Shown here piece after piece: positions 12,181 to 24,960 of a stretch of DNA of 64,000 bases (its first letter is position 1; every line of letters starts with the position of its first letter). The position numbers and the translations under genes are program-made. Under the pieces are notes generated by a model. It saw only the letters and a list, made by a program, of their open reading frames with translations, ran no database searches and was not told the DNA's origin. This DNA comes from Ilex aquifolium (Eukaryota > Streptophyta > Magnoliopsida > Aquifoliales > Aquifoliaceae). The stretch spans positions 34,649,244-34,713,243 of the forward strand of contig OX637393.1 in NCBI GenBank assembly GCA_951799425.1. The letters are read 5' to 3'.

Positions 12181-13298
12181 TCAGAGTCCCCCGGTCTTCA
12201 ACCATAGCCTTCCCAAATCCTCCAATCTACCCTCAATCCCAGCCAATCGCTCGGGAATAGTCCTCGATGGGGTGGATGTAAATGTAGATGGCCCATCCCT
12301 CTCTTCCGGGTGCCCAGACGCCCTAGTTATAGCCCTCTTCTTCTTACTACTCTGTTTACCAATCGGGCCATACTCAGGCAAGGACAACACATCACTTGCG
12401 AACACTTTTATCTAGCTCCTTAAGCAAATCTAGGAGACTAAATTGGCGTAAGGCATGCTTACCCTAGGATTTGCGGCCTTGGCATAATCCCTCATAACTT
12501 CCCAGATCATCAGTGCAATGTCCATCTAGGACCCCGCCATGAACTCATGGAGCAAGGCTATCTTCTCTACCCTAGGATTCTTCTTCGCCCCCCTTGGTCA
12601 GACATTGTGGTGGAGGATTTTGTGCATGACTCCATAAGTATGCTTGAGCCCCCCAATTTGGATTTTTTCTTTGAACTCTGTGGGGTCTTTATACATCAAT
12701 TGCGTGTATTCATGGAGCTTTTTCCGCTTTGCATTGGGGTGAGGGTAATCAATTTTGTCAGCATCATGCCTTTTGTACTTCAAAACTGCAGGTATGGACG
12801 TCAGGGTGACAACAATTGCCTTTCCCCTCACAGAGGTTCTCAACAAATCTAGATCAACATCCACAACTACCAAATGCTGATAAAATTCCCGACACAATGG
12901 GAGCACATACCCCTTCACCTCTTGAAACTAAAAATGTAAACCACGATTTTCAATGGTTTGCACCACAATATTCGTAGGCCCCAAAGTAAGTCTATCAATC
13001 TAGCACTCGCACGTCACATTCCTCACCCCAATGGCCTCCAAATGTTGATCATTTTTCTTTTTCTTTCTAGGCTCACTAGGACTTGGGCCAACATCATCTT
13101 TCCTTTTGGCTCACTCTTACTCGGGCCAGAATCATTGGCCTTCCTACGGACCCTAGTGCCCGCTTGCTTAAGCGTGGTGGTGGAAACCACATGCTTGGTT
13201 CCCACCAACATCCCAAACATCAAGAATGGGAGAACCCACTCCCAAATCAAGGAAAGTAAATCAAAATGGGGAGAATTGTGCTTACCTTTCATTGCCAT
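12181..13298 (-). pseudogene. Third ORF of Athila (env position), broken
   Basis: Starts with ATG at 13296-13298 in good context (ACCATGGC), reads MAMKGKHNSPHF, then a possible hydrophobic stretch (WEWVLPFLMFGMLVG). A frameshift before about 12920 leads into YVLPLCREFYQHL and a VRGKAIVV stretch, and the frame ends at 12181. The LxREFY...VRGK pattern resembles the 'putative plant transposon protein' domain (PF20167-like) that often accompanies Athila elements; this is from memory of the family. Element 3 carries a homologue at 57370-58441. A CT-rich leader and a TTTTAAAAGGGG box upstream look like a separate promoter. Confidence 0.6.
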
Positions 13299-13319
13299 GG
13301 TCACCAAAATCTGAGGTTT

Positions 13320-13575
13320 GATTGACTAGATTGAGAGATTAGAGGAGTGCCCAAGAGATTTGAAAGAAGTTGGAAGGGTTTAAGAGAGAGGAGAGAGTGT
13401 TTGAGAGAGAGAGAGAGAAATGAGAATAATAAAAAAAAAATCGAGTTTCCCCCTTTTAAAACCCTTGTTTTTAACGAATTAGGGCACGAGGTACCAGTAC
13501 CTCGCTAAAAAGGTACTGGTAGCTGAGTGTTCTACCTCATAGGTACCGGTACCTCTTTGATTGGGTACCAGTACC
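13320..13575 (-). promoter_or_regulatory. Promoter-like region upstream of the Athila third ORF
   Basis: Reading toward the ORF: GGTACC/GGTACTGGTACC dyads at 13490-13575 like those in the LTR, a TATA-like TTTTAAAAGGGG (about 13452-13463), then a (CT)n-rich leader at about 13385-13425, then the ATG at 13298. The layout suggests the ORF is expressed from its own start rather than by splicing from the LTR. This is inference from motif order. Confidence 0.45.
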
Positions 13576-14637
13576 TACCTACAATTCTGCAAAGATTTTT
13601 TATCTGTGCCATTTTCACTCCTATCAATTTTATCTAACTTATTTGAGTCCAATCTAACTCTAACAACCTTCTTGCTAACTTAACTACTCAAAAACTCGGT
13701 TTACACTACTATATCAAAACTGTCCGACTTTGCCCAAATTCATAGACGAAATTGCAATGCGATTTAATTTTTTTGACAAATTCAAAACACATGTAATGGA
13801 ATTCTAGGTATAACAAAATGAAAACCATCAAGTAAAGCACAAAACAAGATCTATGGTGCTCATGATCTATTCTTACCCTACTCACTACATTTTTAAACCA
13901 TTAGGTGATCCCTAGTGGATGAGTTTGTCCTGTGAAGTTTTATAGTGAAGCTACCTACAAACTCTCTTTTCTTTAATTAAATTTTTTTTTTCACTTCCAA
14001 CATTTGTACATATTTCATCATCCTAATCAACCCTAAGGTGTCTTGAACATTTTCTTTTCGCATTCACCTGAACTAGTTACTCATGAGTCATACCATAGAC
14101 TTAAATACTATTCAAAAATACTCACCTACACATCTCCCTTCAGGACTCGTGTGTGTGAAAATGACCATGCAATTTAAGAAATTTACCCAAAAACCTTCAC
14201 ATCCATTTTACTATCCAAATTCAACTTCAATGTAATTCTCACCAAGGGTTTCCTGTCAAAGTAAATCACTCTATGGTTATAGTAACTTTCTCTCAACATT
14301 TATACGTGAAGCAGAATATTGTATTCAAAAACGAAATATAACTCACATATAATCCAAAATTGAAGTGCAATTTAAGATAGTGTAATTGACTTCTCTTCTC
14401 CTTTAGAACATCCTTTTGACATGTATCCTCAAGATCAAAAAGGACTTATTCTGGTTATAACGTGGCCTTGGGGTTAGGGCTAAGAGAAACGAAAGAGTAA
14501 GGAAATCAAAAGTGAATTATCCCAAGAATTTGACATTATAATCACAATTCACCTTTTTGGTGAGTCATTTTTTTTTCTCTTTTTCTTTTCTTTTTCCTAT
14601 CCACCTTCATTTCAATTCCATTTTTCTTTTCTTTTTG
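13576..14637 (-). other. Athila element 2 spacer, left of the hAT insertion
   Basis: Non-coding; corresponds to the spacer seen in element 1 (1-1690) and element 3 (60.0-61.4 kb), for example the 'ccctagtggatgag' block at about 13911 and the pyrimidine tract at 14570-14637. No ORF supported. Confidence 0.6.
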
Positions 14638-14645
14638 CTTTTGCC
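14638..14645. repeat. Left target-site duplication of the hAT element
   Basis: cttttgcc; the right copy at 17645-17652 is cttttgtc, one mismatch. Eight bp is the hAT length. Confidence 0.85.
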
Positions 14646-17644
14646 TAGGCCTCGGCAACTGGTCGGGCCCACCCATTAGAAATTTTTAGGGCCCATGGCC
14701 TGCCTATGGGTCGGCCTATTGGGCTATAAACGGGCTAAATATGGGCCAGGCCTTATGGGCCGCCCATTGGGCCTGAAACAGGTTTTTTTTATTAAAAATT
14801 TACTTTTTATGTAAAAAAATAAGAAAAAGACATCAAAAATTTTATTTTTTATATAAAAATTACAAAAAGACATCAGTTATATGAAGTTGGTATGAAAAAA
14901 TAAATTAACAAAAAAATATTTATATTGATTAAATTTAACAAATATTCAATAGAGTTACAATGTTATATTACAAATTGATTGATAGATGAGATTATTTTGC
15001 ATCACTACAAATTGAATACATCCCAACTGGGTTGGCACCTACACAATTGTCAATCATTTACAAGTTTCAACCTTATAAAATAAACAGATCAAATATTAAA
15101 TAAACAATACAATTATGAAATATAATCTATCTTCTTCGGGCGAACTATCAGGTGCCCAATCTTCTCTTTGTAAGTTCATTTCCATTAATGTTGGAGTTAA
15201 TTCTTGATTCCTCATGCATCCTTACGTCGGCAAGACTCCAATCTTTGAGGCACACTAAAGCTTCAATTGTTGATGGATTCAAACTGCATCGAGTGTCGGA
15301 TAGTATTTGGTCACCTACAGAAAAAGCTGCTTCTGACGATACAATCGAAGCTGGAACAATTAGTAGATAACGGGCCATAATGGAAAGCACAAGATACAAA
15401 TTTTGGTGTTCTTTCCACTAGCCCAATAAATCAAAGGGTGATTCATCATCATGCTCAACAAGAGGCTGTTCAATATAACATTTTAATTCATTATGACCAT
15501 ATGCATTTGTTTGTTCTTTTCTTTTTTTCATAAGGTGCATTGCTCCTAAACCCCAAGAAGAAGTAGATGAGGAGTTTGTGGCATGGCGTGATGTGGTAGT
15601 AAAATCTATATTTTCCCTATTTTTGTTTGTAATAATTAAATAATTCATTTAAACAAGTACTAATTATGCCTTCGGTTGATGCGATTTTTTCGTAATCATT
15701 TGGGTAAATTTAAATTATCATAAAATAAATTCAAAACATTTTTATATTCAATAGCTATAGTTAGAAGTTGATACGTGGAATTCCACCGGTGAGGAACATT
15801 AAGACTAATATTTCATCTTCTTACTTTCAAACTATTACCAAAAATTTTATATAGTTCATATCTCGATGGAGAACTATTAATATGACGCACTATATTTCTT
15901 ATTTTTTAATTGAAGGAGCTATATACAACCAAATTTAAAACGTGTGCACAACAACAAACACGAAATAAAATTCCACCTATAGGCAAACCATTAAATCTTA
16001 ACCTTAAAAATTCATCGGCTACATCATTATTTGAAGCATTATCAAATGTTATCGAAATTTTTTTATCTTTAATCCCCCACAATTCAGTTTCCTCCATAAT
16101 AACATTTCCTATATAGTAACCAGTATGTGGGATTTCCAACATTTTGAAACATAATATTCTTTTATTTAAATTACAATCACTATCAATGTAATGTGCAGTC
16201 AAACAAAGAAATCCAATTTTACTTCTAGATGTCCAAATATCATAAGTTAAACTAGTTCTACCATCATAAGTTTGAAAAAAAGATTTCAAATTTGTTTCTT
16301 GCAAATTAAAGTTATTCTTTTTTTTGGGTAAGTGCAAATTAAATTTATTCATAATATCTCTTTTTACTATTTTTGAAGAAAACCCTTTATATTGAGAATT
16401 AAATCCTCTTTGAATCATTCCAGTAAAATCATGTTTTTCATCAAATGGAAAGGGTTGTTAGGCTCTAAACATATTAATCAACTACTTCTTTACGTGTTCG
16501 TGCATCGTCAAACTTAAATGTGTTTAAATTAACTTGTTCATTTTTTTCTAATTGATAATATTGACCAATATCTACATTACCCTTAGTCAAATGTGCATCT
16601 CGATAAAGTTTTTAATGGCTTTTGCCGGCATTAGAACCACCTATCATTTCTTTTTTACATATTTTACATATATTTTTATATTATTTTACCATTATCTAAC
16701 TTGATTTTAACTTTATCCAAATAATTCCAAATATCAAAATGTAATTTTCTAGAAGTAGAACTAGTAGATACTGAAGGTTGTTGTACATGTGTTTGTGCAT
16801 GGATGGATGTGTCAAGATGTGCTTGGGGGAAACTGGTAGACTCCCAAAATTGTAATTCTTCATTTTCATCAATTGTGACATTAAAATCACTACTTGCCAT
16901 TTTTAATTTAGAAATTAATAAATATTTAACAATTAAATTCACAAGTAAATATAACTACGATATATAGAAAAAGAAAGATATTACCCAATCACAACACAAA
17001 GAAAAATTGTTGTAGAAGTTGAAATTTTGATTTGAGTGTGAGTACTCCAAGTCTCCAACAACTTCAATCCAATACTTCAACTCCAACTTCTTCTAGTTAG
17101 AAAGAGAGATTGAATTGTGGTGAAGAAATAATGGAAGCCTTGAACATATTTATAGGCTTGAGAGGGGAGAGAATCTATAATTTTATTTAAAAAATAAAAA
17201 TAATCATTAGACTAAGGCATTTAGTCGTTGGGATTGAGAGGGGGGAAAACTGTATTATTTTAAATACAAAAAAAGTATCTTTATTGAACTCTCAAGTGGC
17301 ATTTAGCCGTTGGGATTTAAAGGTGTCAGGCTCATCAAGACTCGAGTCTCAAGAGACATAATTGTCTCAACTGAACTCTCAAGTGGCTAGTCAGCCTAGT
17401 TGTCACGTCAGGCTAAAATAAAGTTGAAAGTGTCAAGTGGGTCAGCACTCAACAACGGTTATATTTTATTGGGCTAACAGGTTTCTTAACAGGCCGGCCC
17501 GTTGGGCCTCCGGCCCTAAAAAACACGGCCCAGGCCCTACCCTCTAGGCTAACAGGCTACCCAAGCCCTGCCACGTGTACGGGTCGGACAGCCCGTTAGG
17601 CTTCCAGGCCATGGGCGGCCCATTGGGTTTTTTGGTGAGGCCTA
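14646..17644 (-). mobile_element. hAT DNA transposon (2999 bp) inside Athila element 2
   Basis: Ends are short imperfect inverted repeats starting taggcctc at both sides, flanked by an 8-bp target duplication. Both subterminal regions are full of GGCCC/GGGCC motifs, the usual pattern for transposase-binding ends. Inside, on the minus strand, is a decayed hAT transposase. The insertion postdates element 2. Confidence 0.9.
15148..16900 (-). pseudogene. hAT transposase, decayed
   Basis: Starts MASSDFNVTIDENEEL at 16900. A BED-type zinc finger remnant (IWNYLDKVKI, then CKICKKEMIGGSNAGKSH with a stop right after the His) lies at about 16720-16600. The central catalytic part at 16418-15906 reads FFQTYDGRTSLTYDIWTSRS and, further on, GIKDKKISITFDNASNND. 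The C-terminal dimerisation domain at 15370-15200 reads ARYLLIVPASIVSSEAAFSV followed by LVCLKDWS. Frames change several times and stops are present, so no functional protein is expected. Such transposases cut and paste the element using its terminal repeats. Confidence 0.88.
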
Positions 17645-17652
17645 CTTTTGTC
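17645..17652. repeat. Right target-site duplication of the hAT element
   Basis: cttttgtc, pairing with 14638-14645. Confidence 0.85.
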
Positions 17653-18650
17653 TTTTTTTTTTTTTTGCATACATCATCCCTTCTTCAATAGAAGCATTGT
17701 TCATCCCGAGATAACCACTGTAGAATAAACATATTAAACATGGATTGGTCAAATATGTGGTTAAAGAAACAAAATTTTTCATTTACACCTCAATCACGGG
17801 GACTAGAAACAATATTTTGAACGGAAAGGCTAAGGCTCAAAGTAGATCAAAGAAGGCCTAAAATCATTTTTCAGAGATACATGACAAAGTACTACCTTCC
17901 ATTTCAGATCAAGTCAATTAACTATTATTTTTCACACTAACCAAAATAAGAATAATTAGATTATTGAATAGAATTGAATTTGAATTTTTTTTTCTTTTGA
18001 GTACATGTAAGTTAACCCCCCAACAAAGAATGACACAATAACTCACAAGGGTACTTCATTCATCTCCACTATTTATGTCAAGCTCTATAAGATGTGAATC
18101 TCCTTCAGTAAACTGCAAAAACTACACTTTCATGGTGCACTTTTGTTTAAGTTTGAACGAAGACATGCTTGCGATACTTAAATATAGGATAAACTTCTAT
18201 GGTACACTCATATGTTAAAAGTTCAAGTTCTAGGTCAAGCAAACACAGGTCTCATAATAGTTAGGATGAAAAATATATTTCAATATCGGATATTTTTTCA
18301 AAATTTTTAAAAATTTCATCGATTTTTCAATTTATCATCAACAAAATGGTGTAATATACACATCTCAACTTATCATCAATAAAATGGTGTAACATGTAAA
18401 TGATGCACCTCACCCCCCAACTTGAACTAAGCATTGTCCTTGATGCAACAAAAAACAAATGCAATGAGATGAGGTAAATTTAAATACAAAAGGGTAAGAG
18501 AACACCTCACACTGAGCTTTAAAAAAAAACACCACTAGCTGCAAAAATAAATGAAAACACTATGTACAATAGAAAGTAAGTCAACAATTTAACTAGTAAC
18601 ATAAAATAAAAATAAAAAGTAATAGTTGTACATTAACGTTTACTAAAAAA
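17653..18650 (-). other. Athila element 2 spacer, right of the hAT insertion
   Basis: Non-coding. Contains the conserved 'cctcaatcacgg' block at about 17791 and the G-rich tract at about 18402-18425 (plus: gatgcacctcaccccccaact), both shared with elements 1 and 3. Confidence 0.65.
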
Positions 18651-21600
18651 CTACTCCTCCATAAGATCCGGGTATACCGGATCAACCAATTCCTCCTCAA
18701 CTTCCTAGAGTTGAAAACCCTCAAAGAATAACTTAAGTCTTTAGCCATTGACCTTGAATATCTTTCCATCCTCTGGGTTTTCTATGTTCATGGCTCCATG
18801 TGAGTATACCAAATTGACAAAGTAGGGGCCATCTCATCGGGAATGAAGTTTCACTTGGAAAATGGAGAGGCGGGAATTATATAAGAGCACTTTTTGGCCG
18901 GGCTCGAATGTTTTCCTTACAATGAATTTGTCATGAAAAATTTTAGCCCTTTCGTTGTGAATTCTAGAGCTCTCGTATGTATCCCTAGAGATCTCTTCCA
19001 CCTCATTGATCTCCAACTTCCTATGACTCCCAACTAGGCCAAGATTGAAATTCAAAATCTTTATGGCCCAATATGACCTATGCTCTATCTCCACTGGCAA
19101 GTGAAAGGCCTTGTCATAGACTAACTTATAGAAAAACATATCAAGAATGGCCCATAAGGCATCAGTCAATCTAAGTGACCAATCCTTTCAGTTAGGGTTT
19201 ACCGTCTTCTCAAGTATGTTCTTTATCTCTCTATTGGCCAACTCGGCTTGGCCATTGGTCTTTAAGTGATATGCGGTGGACACCTTATGTGTTATGCCAT
19301 ACTTATGCATCAATGAAACAAATGGTCTATTGCATAAATGTGAAGCAATGTCACTTACTGTAGCTCGAGGCATCCCAAACCTAGAAAGAATATTTTTTTT
19401 TTAAGAACTTGACCACAACCCGGTGGTCATTAGTCTTAGTTGGGATTGCCTCTACCCACTTAGACACGTAATCTAAAGCCAGAAGTATGTAAAGGTCATA
19501 GGACACGGGGAAGGGACTCATGAAATCGATACCCCAACAATCAAAATTTTCTATGACAAATATGGGGGTAAGGGACATCATATTTCTACGGGTCACACTT
19601 CCTAGCCTCTGACACCTATCACATTGTTTTCAATATGAAACGCAATCTTTAAATAATGTAGGCCAGTAAAAATCACTTTATAAGATCTTGGCTAGAGTTT
19701 TCTTGGAATAGAAGTGCCCGACCACATGCTTCGAAATGGCAAAAAGAAAGGACATCTTATTGTTCATTGTTTGGTATGCATCTCCTCATGACTTAGTCAG
19801 GGAAATACTTGAACAGGTATGGATTGTCGAAGTAAAAGTACTTCACCTCCACCATAAAATTTCTTTTGTCCTCCAAGCTCCAATGTGGGGGCATTTGTCC
19901 TATGACAAGAAAATTACAAATGTCAATATACCATGGATAAACTGAATGAATGGAAAATAATTGTTCGTTTGGGAAAGAGTCAGGAATTAGAATGTGCTCG
20001 TTGGTGTCTTGGACAACTAGCTATGATAAATGGTTCGCCACCACATTCTTAAATCCTTTTTTGTCTTTGATGATCAAATGGAATTCTTGCAAGAGGAGGA
20101 TCCACCTAATGAGTCTCGGTTTGACATCTTGCTTAGACAACAAATACTTCAAAGCAGAGTTATCAGTATAGACTACTATAGGCAAACCAATGATGTACGA
20201 CCTGAATTTATCTAGGGCAAATACTATGGCTAGCAATTCCTTTTGAGATTTATTGTCTTGCCTTTGACCTAGCACTGTGCTGACCGCGTAATCACTTGCG
20301 TCGCATATGAGCTTAAATGGGAGTTCTCACTTGGGTGGTTGCAAGATTGAAGGTGAAATTAGCATACTTTTAAGTTTTTAAAAAGATGTCTCACGATGAT
20401 TAGATCACACAAATAGGACATCATTTGCCAACAAATTGGTCAAGGGTCTTGCTAATGCACTAAAATCTTCAATGAAATGACGATAAAAACCTACATGACC
20501 AAGAAACGACCTGATGTCTTTGACGATCTTGGGAGTAGGAAAATTGGAAATTGTTTCAACTTTGGACTTGTCCACCTCTATTCCTTTTGCAGACATAATG
20601 TGACCCAGCACAATCCCTTGAGTCACCATAAAGTGGCACTTTTCCTAGTTAAGCACCAACTTCTTCTCCTCACACCTCCTCAATACTTTTTTCAAGTTTT
20701 CCAAACATCCCTTCAAAGAATCTCCAAATACCGAGAGGTGATCCATGAAAACTTCCATGATCTTCTCCACCATATTACTGAAGATTCCTATCATACACCT
20801 TTGAAAAGTCCTCAGGGCATTGCATAGCCCAAATTGCATTCGACGATAGGCATATGTTCTAAAGGGTCAAGTGAATGTAGTCTTTTCTTAGTCCTCTAGG
20901 GCGATCTCCATTTGATTATAGTTGGAATAACCATCTAGGAAGCAATAAAATAGATGTCCTACTACTATTTCCAACACTTGATCAAGGAATGGTAGCAGAA
21001 AATGATCCTTGCGAGTGCATGGGTTGAGCTTCCGATATTCTATTCAAAATCTCCAACCGGTGACCACCCGAGTTACCATCATTACTCCTGAATTTTTGGG
21101 TACTACTTTTATGGGACTAACCCACTTATTGTCGTCAATCACAAAGATGATTCTTACATCAAGTAGCTTGAGCACTTCATCTCTAACCATATCATTCATA
21201 ATTGTATTGAGTTTATTTTGTGGTTGTCGGGATGGCGTGGTGTCCTCTTTAAGATATATTCTGTGAGTGCAAATGAGAGGATTAATTCCCTTGATGTCGG
21301 CAATAGTTCAACCGATAGCTCATTTGTGCTTCCTCAAGACACTTAACAGTTCTTCCTCTTGCTCCGGCTCTAATGAAGAGTTTATCACCATTGGAAATGT
21401 TTTGTTCTCTCGCAAGGATTCATATTTTAGTGTGAATGGTAATAGTTTTAACTCCAAAGTTGGTGGTTGAACAGTGGATGAAAATATTTTCTTCTCTTGT
21501 GGAGGCAACTTCTCAAATGTCGGGGTCCAACTTCCCACCCTTTGAACAAGTTCCAGTTCCAACTCCTTATCAAATTCTTCCTCCCCCAAACTTTTGTTGC

Positions 21601-24123
21601 ACAATAAGTCCATGTGATGCTCCACTAGTGTGACAATCTTGTTGACTTCATGAATTTTCTCATCGTCTCTCGGTTGCTTGCTTAGGTAGAACACACTGAG
21701 ATCCATTGTCATATTCCCAAATGATAGCTTCATAAGACAATTCCTACAATTAATCACGACATTAGAGGTTACAAGAAAAAATCAACCTATAATAACAAGA
21801 ATTTGTGCAGTGGGATTAGCAACAAGATGAGTGTCAAGCACAATGAAATCAACAAAAAAGTAAAATATGTCCATTTGAACCAGCACATCCTCTACTACTC
21901 CCCTCGGTGTTCTCACACTACGATCCACTAGTTGAAGAGTGATGGAGTTTGGTTTCAACTCCTCTATCTGTATTTGTTGGTGCACCGAGGATGGTAGAAG
22001 ATTGACACTCGCTCCCAAGTCTAGCAATGCTTATTCCACGCGAAAATTCTCAATGGTGATGGAAATGGTATGACAGTCGGGATCCTTGAACTTGGGTGGG
22101 ATTTTTGTCCTCAAGATGGAGCTCACTTGCTTAGTGAGGAATGTTTTCTTGTGCACATTCAACTTCCTCTTAACGGTGCATAAGTCCTTCAATATCTTTG
22201 CACAAGATAGAATTTTCTTGATGGCATCAAGGGGTGGAATATTAATCTTTACCTATTTAAACATCTCAAGAATATCATAACAATTAGCAATCTTAGCATG
22301 TGCCCTCAACCGTTGAGAATAAGGGGCAAGGATAGGACAATCATTCACAGTCAAATCAACATCCTTGGGCTTCTCAAGTTGTTCACTCTCTCCAGAGTCA
22401 ACCTTAGTCTCTTTTTCATTTTTTAAAGGGACATTTGGTGAGAACTTAGGTAAAATAGTTTTAGCAATTTCCTTTCCACTCCGAAGAGTGGTGACAACCT
22501 TGAGTTGCTCAAAATTTTCTTTAGTGACATCGAATGACTCAATCACATGTTGACCCTTGTAGTTCTCTTGGGGTTGTGCAGGAAATTTTCTTTTTTCTTG
22601 TTGAAATAACCCCAAGGCATTGGTCAATTTGGTAATCTATGTCCGGATGTCATTAAAAGCTATGGTGTTTTAATTATTGGTCATAGTTTGACTTTGGATG
22701 AATTGATGCATGATGTCCTCCAAATTCTTCCTATGAGGATGTTGATATGTGGGTGGATTGGGTTGTCCTTGGTGACTAAAACCTTGTTAAGGCGGGTTTT
22801 GAGAAAACTCTTGTGGATTGGACCTTTGATATTGAGAGCTAGAAGACAGATCATGACCATAAAACGCTTGATTTTGCTTTGGTGGGATGGTAGGGGGAAA
22901 TGAAGTGGATCCATGAGGTGTAGGATTGTCGTTCTTCCAACAAAGTTTAGGTGAAAGCTCCATCCCGAATTGTACGTGTTAGCATGTGGAGAATATGACA
23001 GCATAGTTTGATTGAATGCATGCATTTCCTTATGATACACTTCCTTAAGTGCCGGGATGTTTGGACACTCCAAGATGGAGTGCTCAAAAATTTCAAAAAT
23101 TGAACAAAATTCTTCCGTCTTAGTCACACTTGACACTTCATGCATCCTATTGACCTTTAAGCTTTCCACCTTGTCAGGCAACTTTGCAATTTTAGCAAAT
23201 ATGTCCTCTTATTCACACAAGTTATATAGCCCACCCCCACTTAGTTGAGTGCCCGTAGATGAACTTGGTACATCGGCAGGATCATTAATATCCCAAGATT
23301 GAGCATTCTCTACCAAAGTATCAAAGTACTCTAGAGTTTCATCAGGGTCCTTGTTTAAGAATTCTCCATTGCACATCATGTCAATAAACTGTCGATGCCC
23401 TGACGTAATTTCTTCGTAGAACAAACTAACCAGTTGCCACAATTCAAATCCGTGATATGGAACGGAGTGCAATAAATCCTTATATCTCTCCCAACACTGA
23501 TAGAACTACTCATTTGATTTCTTAAAAAAGTCTTGAATTTGTTTTTCCAAAGCAGTGGTTTTTGGCACCGGAAAAAACTTGTTTAGAAATTCAGATAATA
23601 TTTGGGTCCAAGTTCTTATCGAGCGTGGTTTCAAGTAATTCAACCGAGTTTTTGCTTTATCCTTGAGAGAAAAGGGGAATAACTTCATGCGAGCTATGTT
23701 TTCCATTGCATGATTTGAGATGAATGTCTCAACTATTTCCTCAAATTCCTTAATATGTAAGTAAGGATTTTCTCATTTCATGCCATGGAATTGAGGAAGT
23801 AGTTGTAACCTACTAGGTTTGACAAGAAAACTATGTGCTTGCACAGGTATGCATGATGGGGTGGTGTTTCGCGTGAGTTGGAGATAATTTCTTATTGACT
23901 TCGCTGGGGGATCAATTGGGAGATTATTTCCTTCATCTCTTGGAAGGGGGATTTGCACTTGGGGGTTTTGTACTCTAAGGGTTTTCACTCCCCCCTCACT
24001 TGGATTGTTAGCACCATCATCTCCAAAATTATCCCCAGCATGTTCAGGAGGATCTTCATTTATATCCATGTTTGGTCCTTGGTCACGTCTAACTGGTATA
24101 TTTTGGTTATCACATCCCCACAT
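18651..24123 (-). pseudogene. Athila gag-pol of element 2, heavily mutated
   Basis: Start MWGCDNQN at 24123; pol ends at a TAG at 18651-18653, matching the end of element 1 pol. Recognisable pieces in order: gag (23706-23209, ARMKLFPFSLKDKAKTRL), a damaged zinc-knuckle region (about 23100), protease [10 protein letters not shown] (about 22020), RT (20839-20645, VFMDHLSVFG in place of the FMDD motif of element 1), RNase H (20275-20021), integrase (19596-18834, with GIDFMSPFP keeping the first catalytic Asp). At least eight frame breaks or stops. The RT active site Asp to His change alone would inactivate it. Confidence 0.88.
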
Positions 24124-24329
24124 GCAAGTGTACTAACTACACATAATTAAAAATGATTAACTACAATCAAAAATTATGTACAATTATATACAAAGGAACA
24201 ACGTACGTCGACCCGTGATGAAAATCACGAGACTTGTTTGTACAATTATATACAAAAGAACAACGTATCTAGACCCACGAGACTTACCTCCGTTGGTCCA
24301 AATCCCCTTCAATTGCTTAGTACTTGTGT

Positions 24330-24349
24330 CTTCCCTGGCAACGGCACCA
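24330..24349 (-). other. Primer-binding site of Athila element 2
   Basis: Same site as in element 1 with two substitutions (plus cttccctggcaacggcacca), 4 bp from the LTR. Confidence 0.75.
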
Positions 24350-24353
24350 AAAA

Positions 24354-24752
24354 TGTTTGATTTGTTTTACTACGACGGGTGTTTTGTTTGAGGGTATGTT
24401 GGAATGTATGTGAGTACCAAGCATAGTGTACCATCAAAATTATGGTGATGCAAAATTTGCTCTCCAAGCGCAGGAAGGCTTATGTGTCGTGTATTAACTC
24501 GAAAAAAGTTCTGAGGTCGTCTCCTCAGGGAAGGTTAAGACCAAGTGTTTTGAAAATAATTTTGAAAATGTTGGTGAGTATTGAGATTCGGTGTTGAAAA
24601 TCTATCAATGAAATGGGTTGGCTAATCATCGAAATTCTTTCCATCAGGTATGGTTAATCAATCTCATACATAACTCAATTGAACTCAAAAAGGTTTTTGT
24701 TCAATCGGAAGATAGGAATTAAAAAACAAGAGTTATTATATGTGTGTATTGA
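24354..24752 (-). repeat. Truncated 5' LTR of Athila element 2
   Basis: Aligns with 9917-10330 of the 3' LTR; similarity stops near 24752, after agagttattatatgtgtgta. About 1450 bp of the LTR is missing. Confidence 0.75.
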
Positions 24753-24764
24753 TAAAAACGATTG

Positions 24765-24960
24765 AAGAAGACATATGACGGTACATGTAGAACCTCCCTT
24801 CAATTCAATTTGAAGCAATCACAAGGGAACTGCACCAGCTAGTTCACACAATAGCATCCCAAAACAGGAATGAAATCATTCCCACGTACTGGCTAGCAAA
24901 CCCACTTGGTAAGATATTGCAATTCGTACACAAGGAAGCAAGAGAAGGAAGGGCTTCGTT
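24765..24960 (+). other. Unassigned coding-like fragment
   Basis: Directly after the truncated LTR, one plus frame is open with codon-like composition (EAITRELHQLVHTIASQN, then a PTYWLANPLGKILQ stretch). It has no start or stop of its own and I do not recognise the family. It could be a captured exon or a piece of another element. Confidence 0.25.

Larger units (their letters stand above)
9917..24752 (-). mobile_element. Athila-type Ty3/gypsy retrotransposon, element 2, decayed
   Basis: Order on the minus strand is truncated 5' LTR, primer site, decayed gag-pol, G-rich tract, spacer with a hAT insertion, third ORF, polypurine tract and complete 3' LTR. Many stops and frameshifts, together with the hAT insertion, show that it is older than element 1. 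The right LTR matches the left one for only about 400 bp (24354-24752), so the outer part and the right target duplication are missing. Confidence 0.88.
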
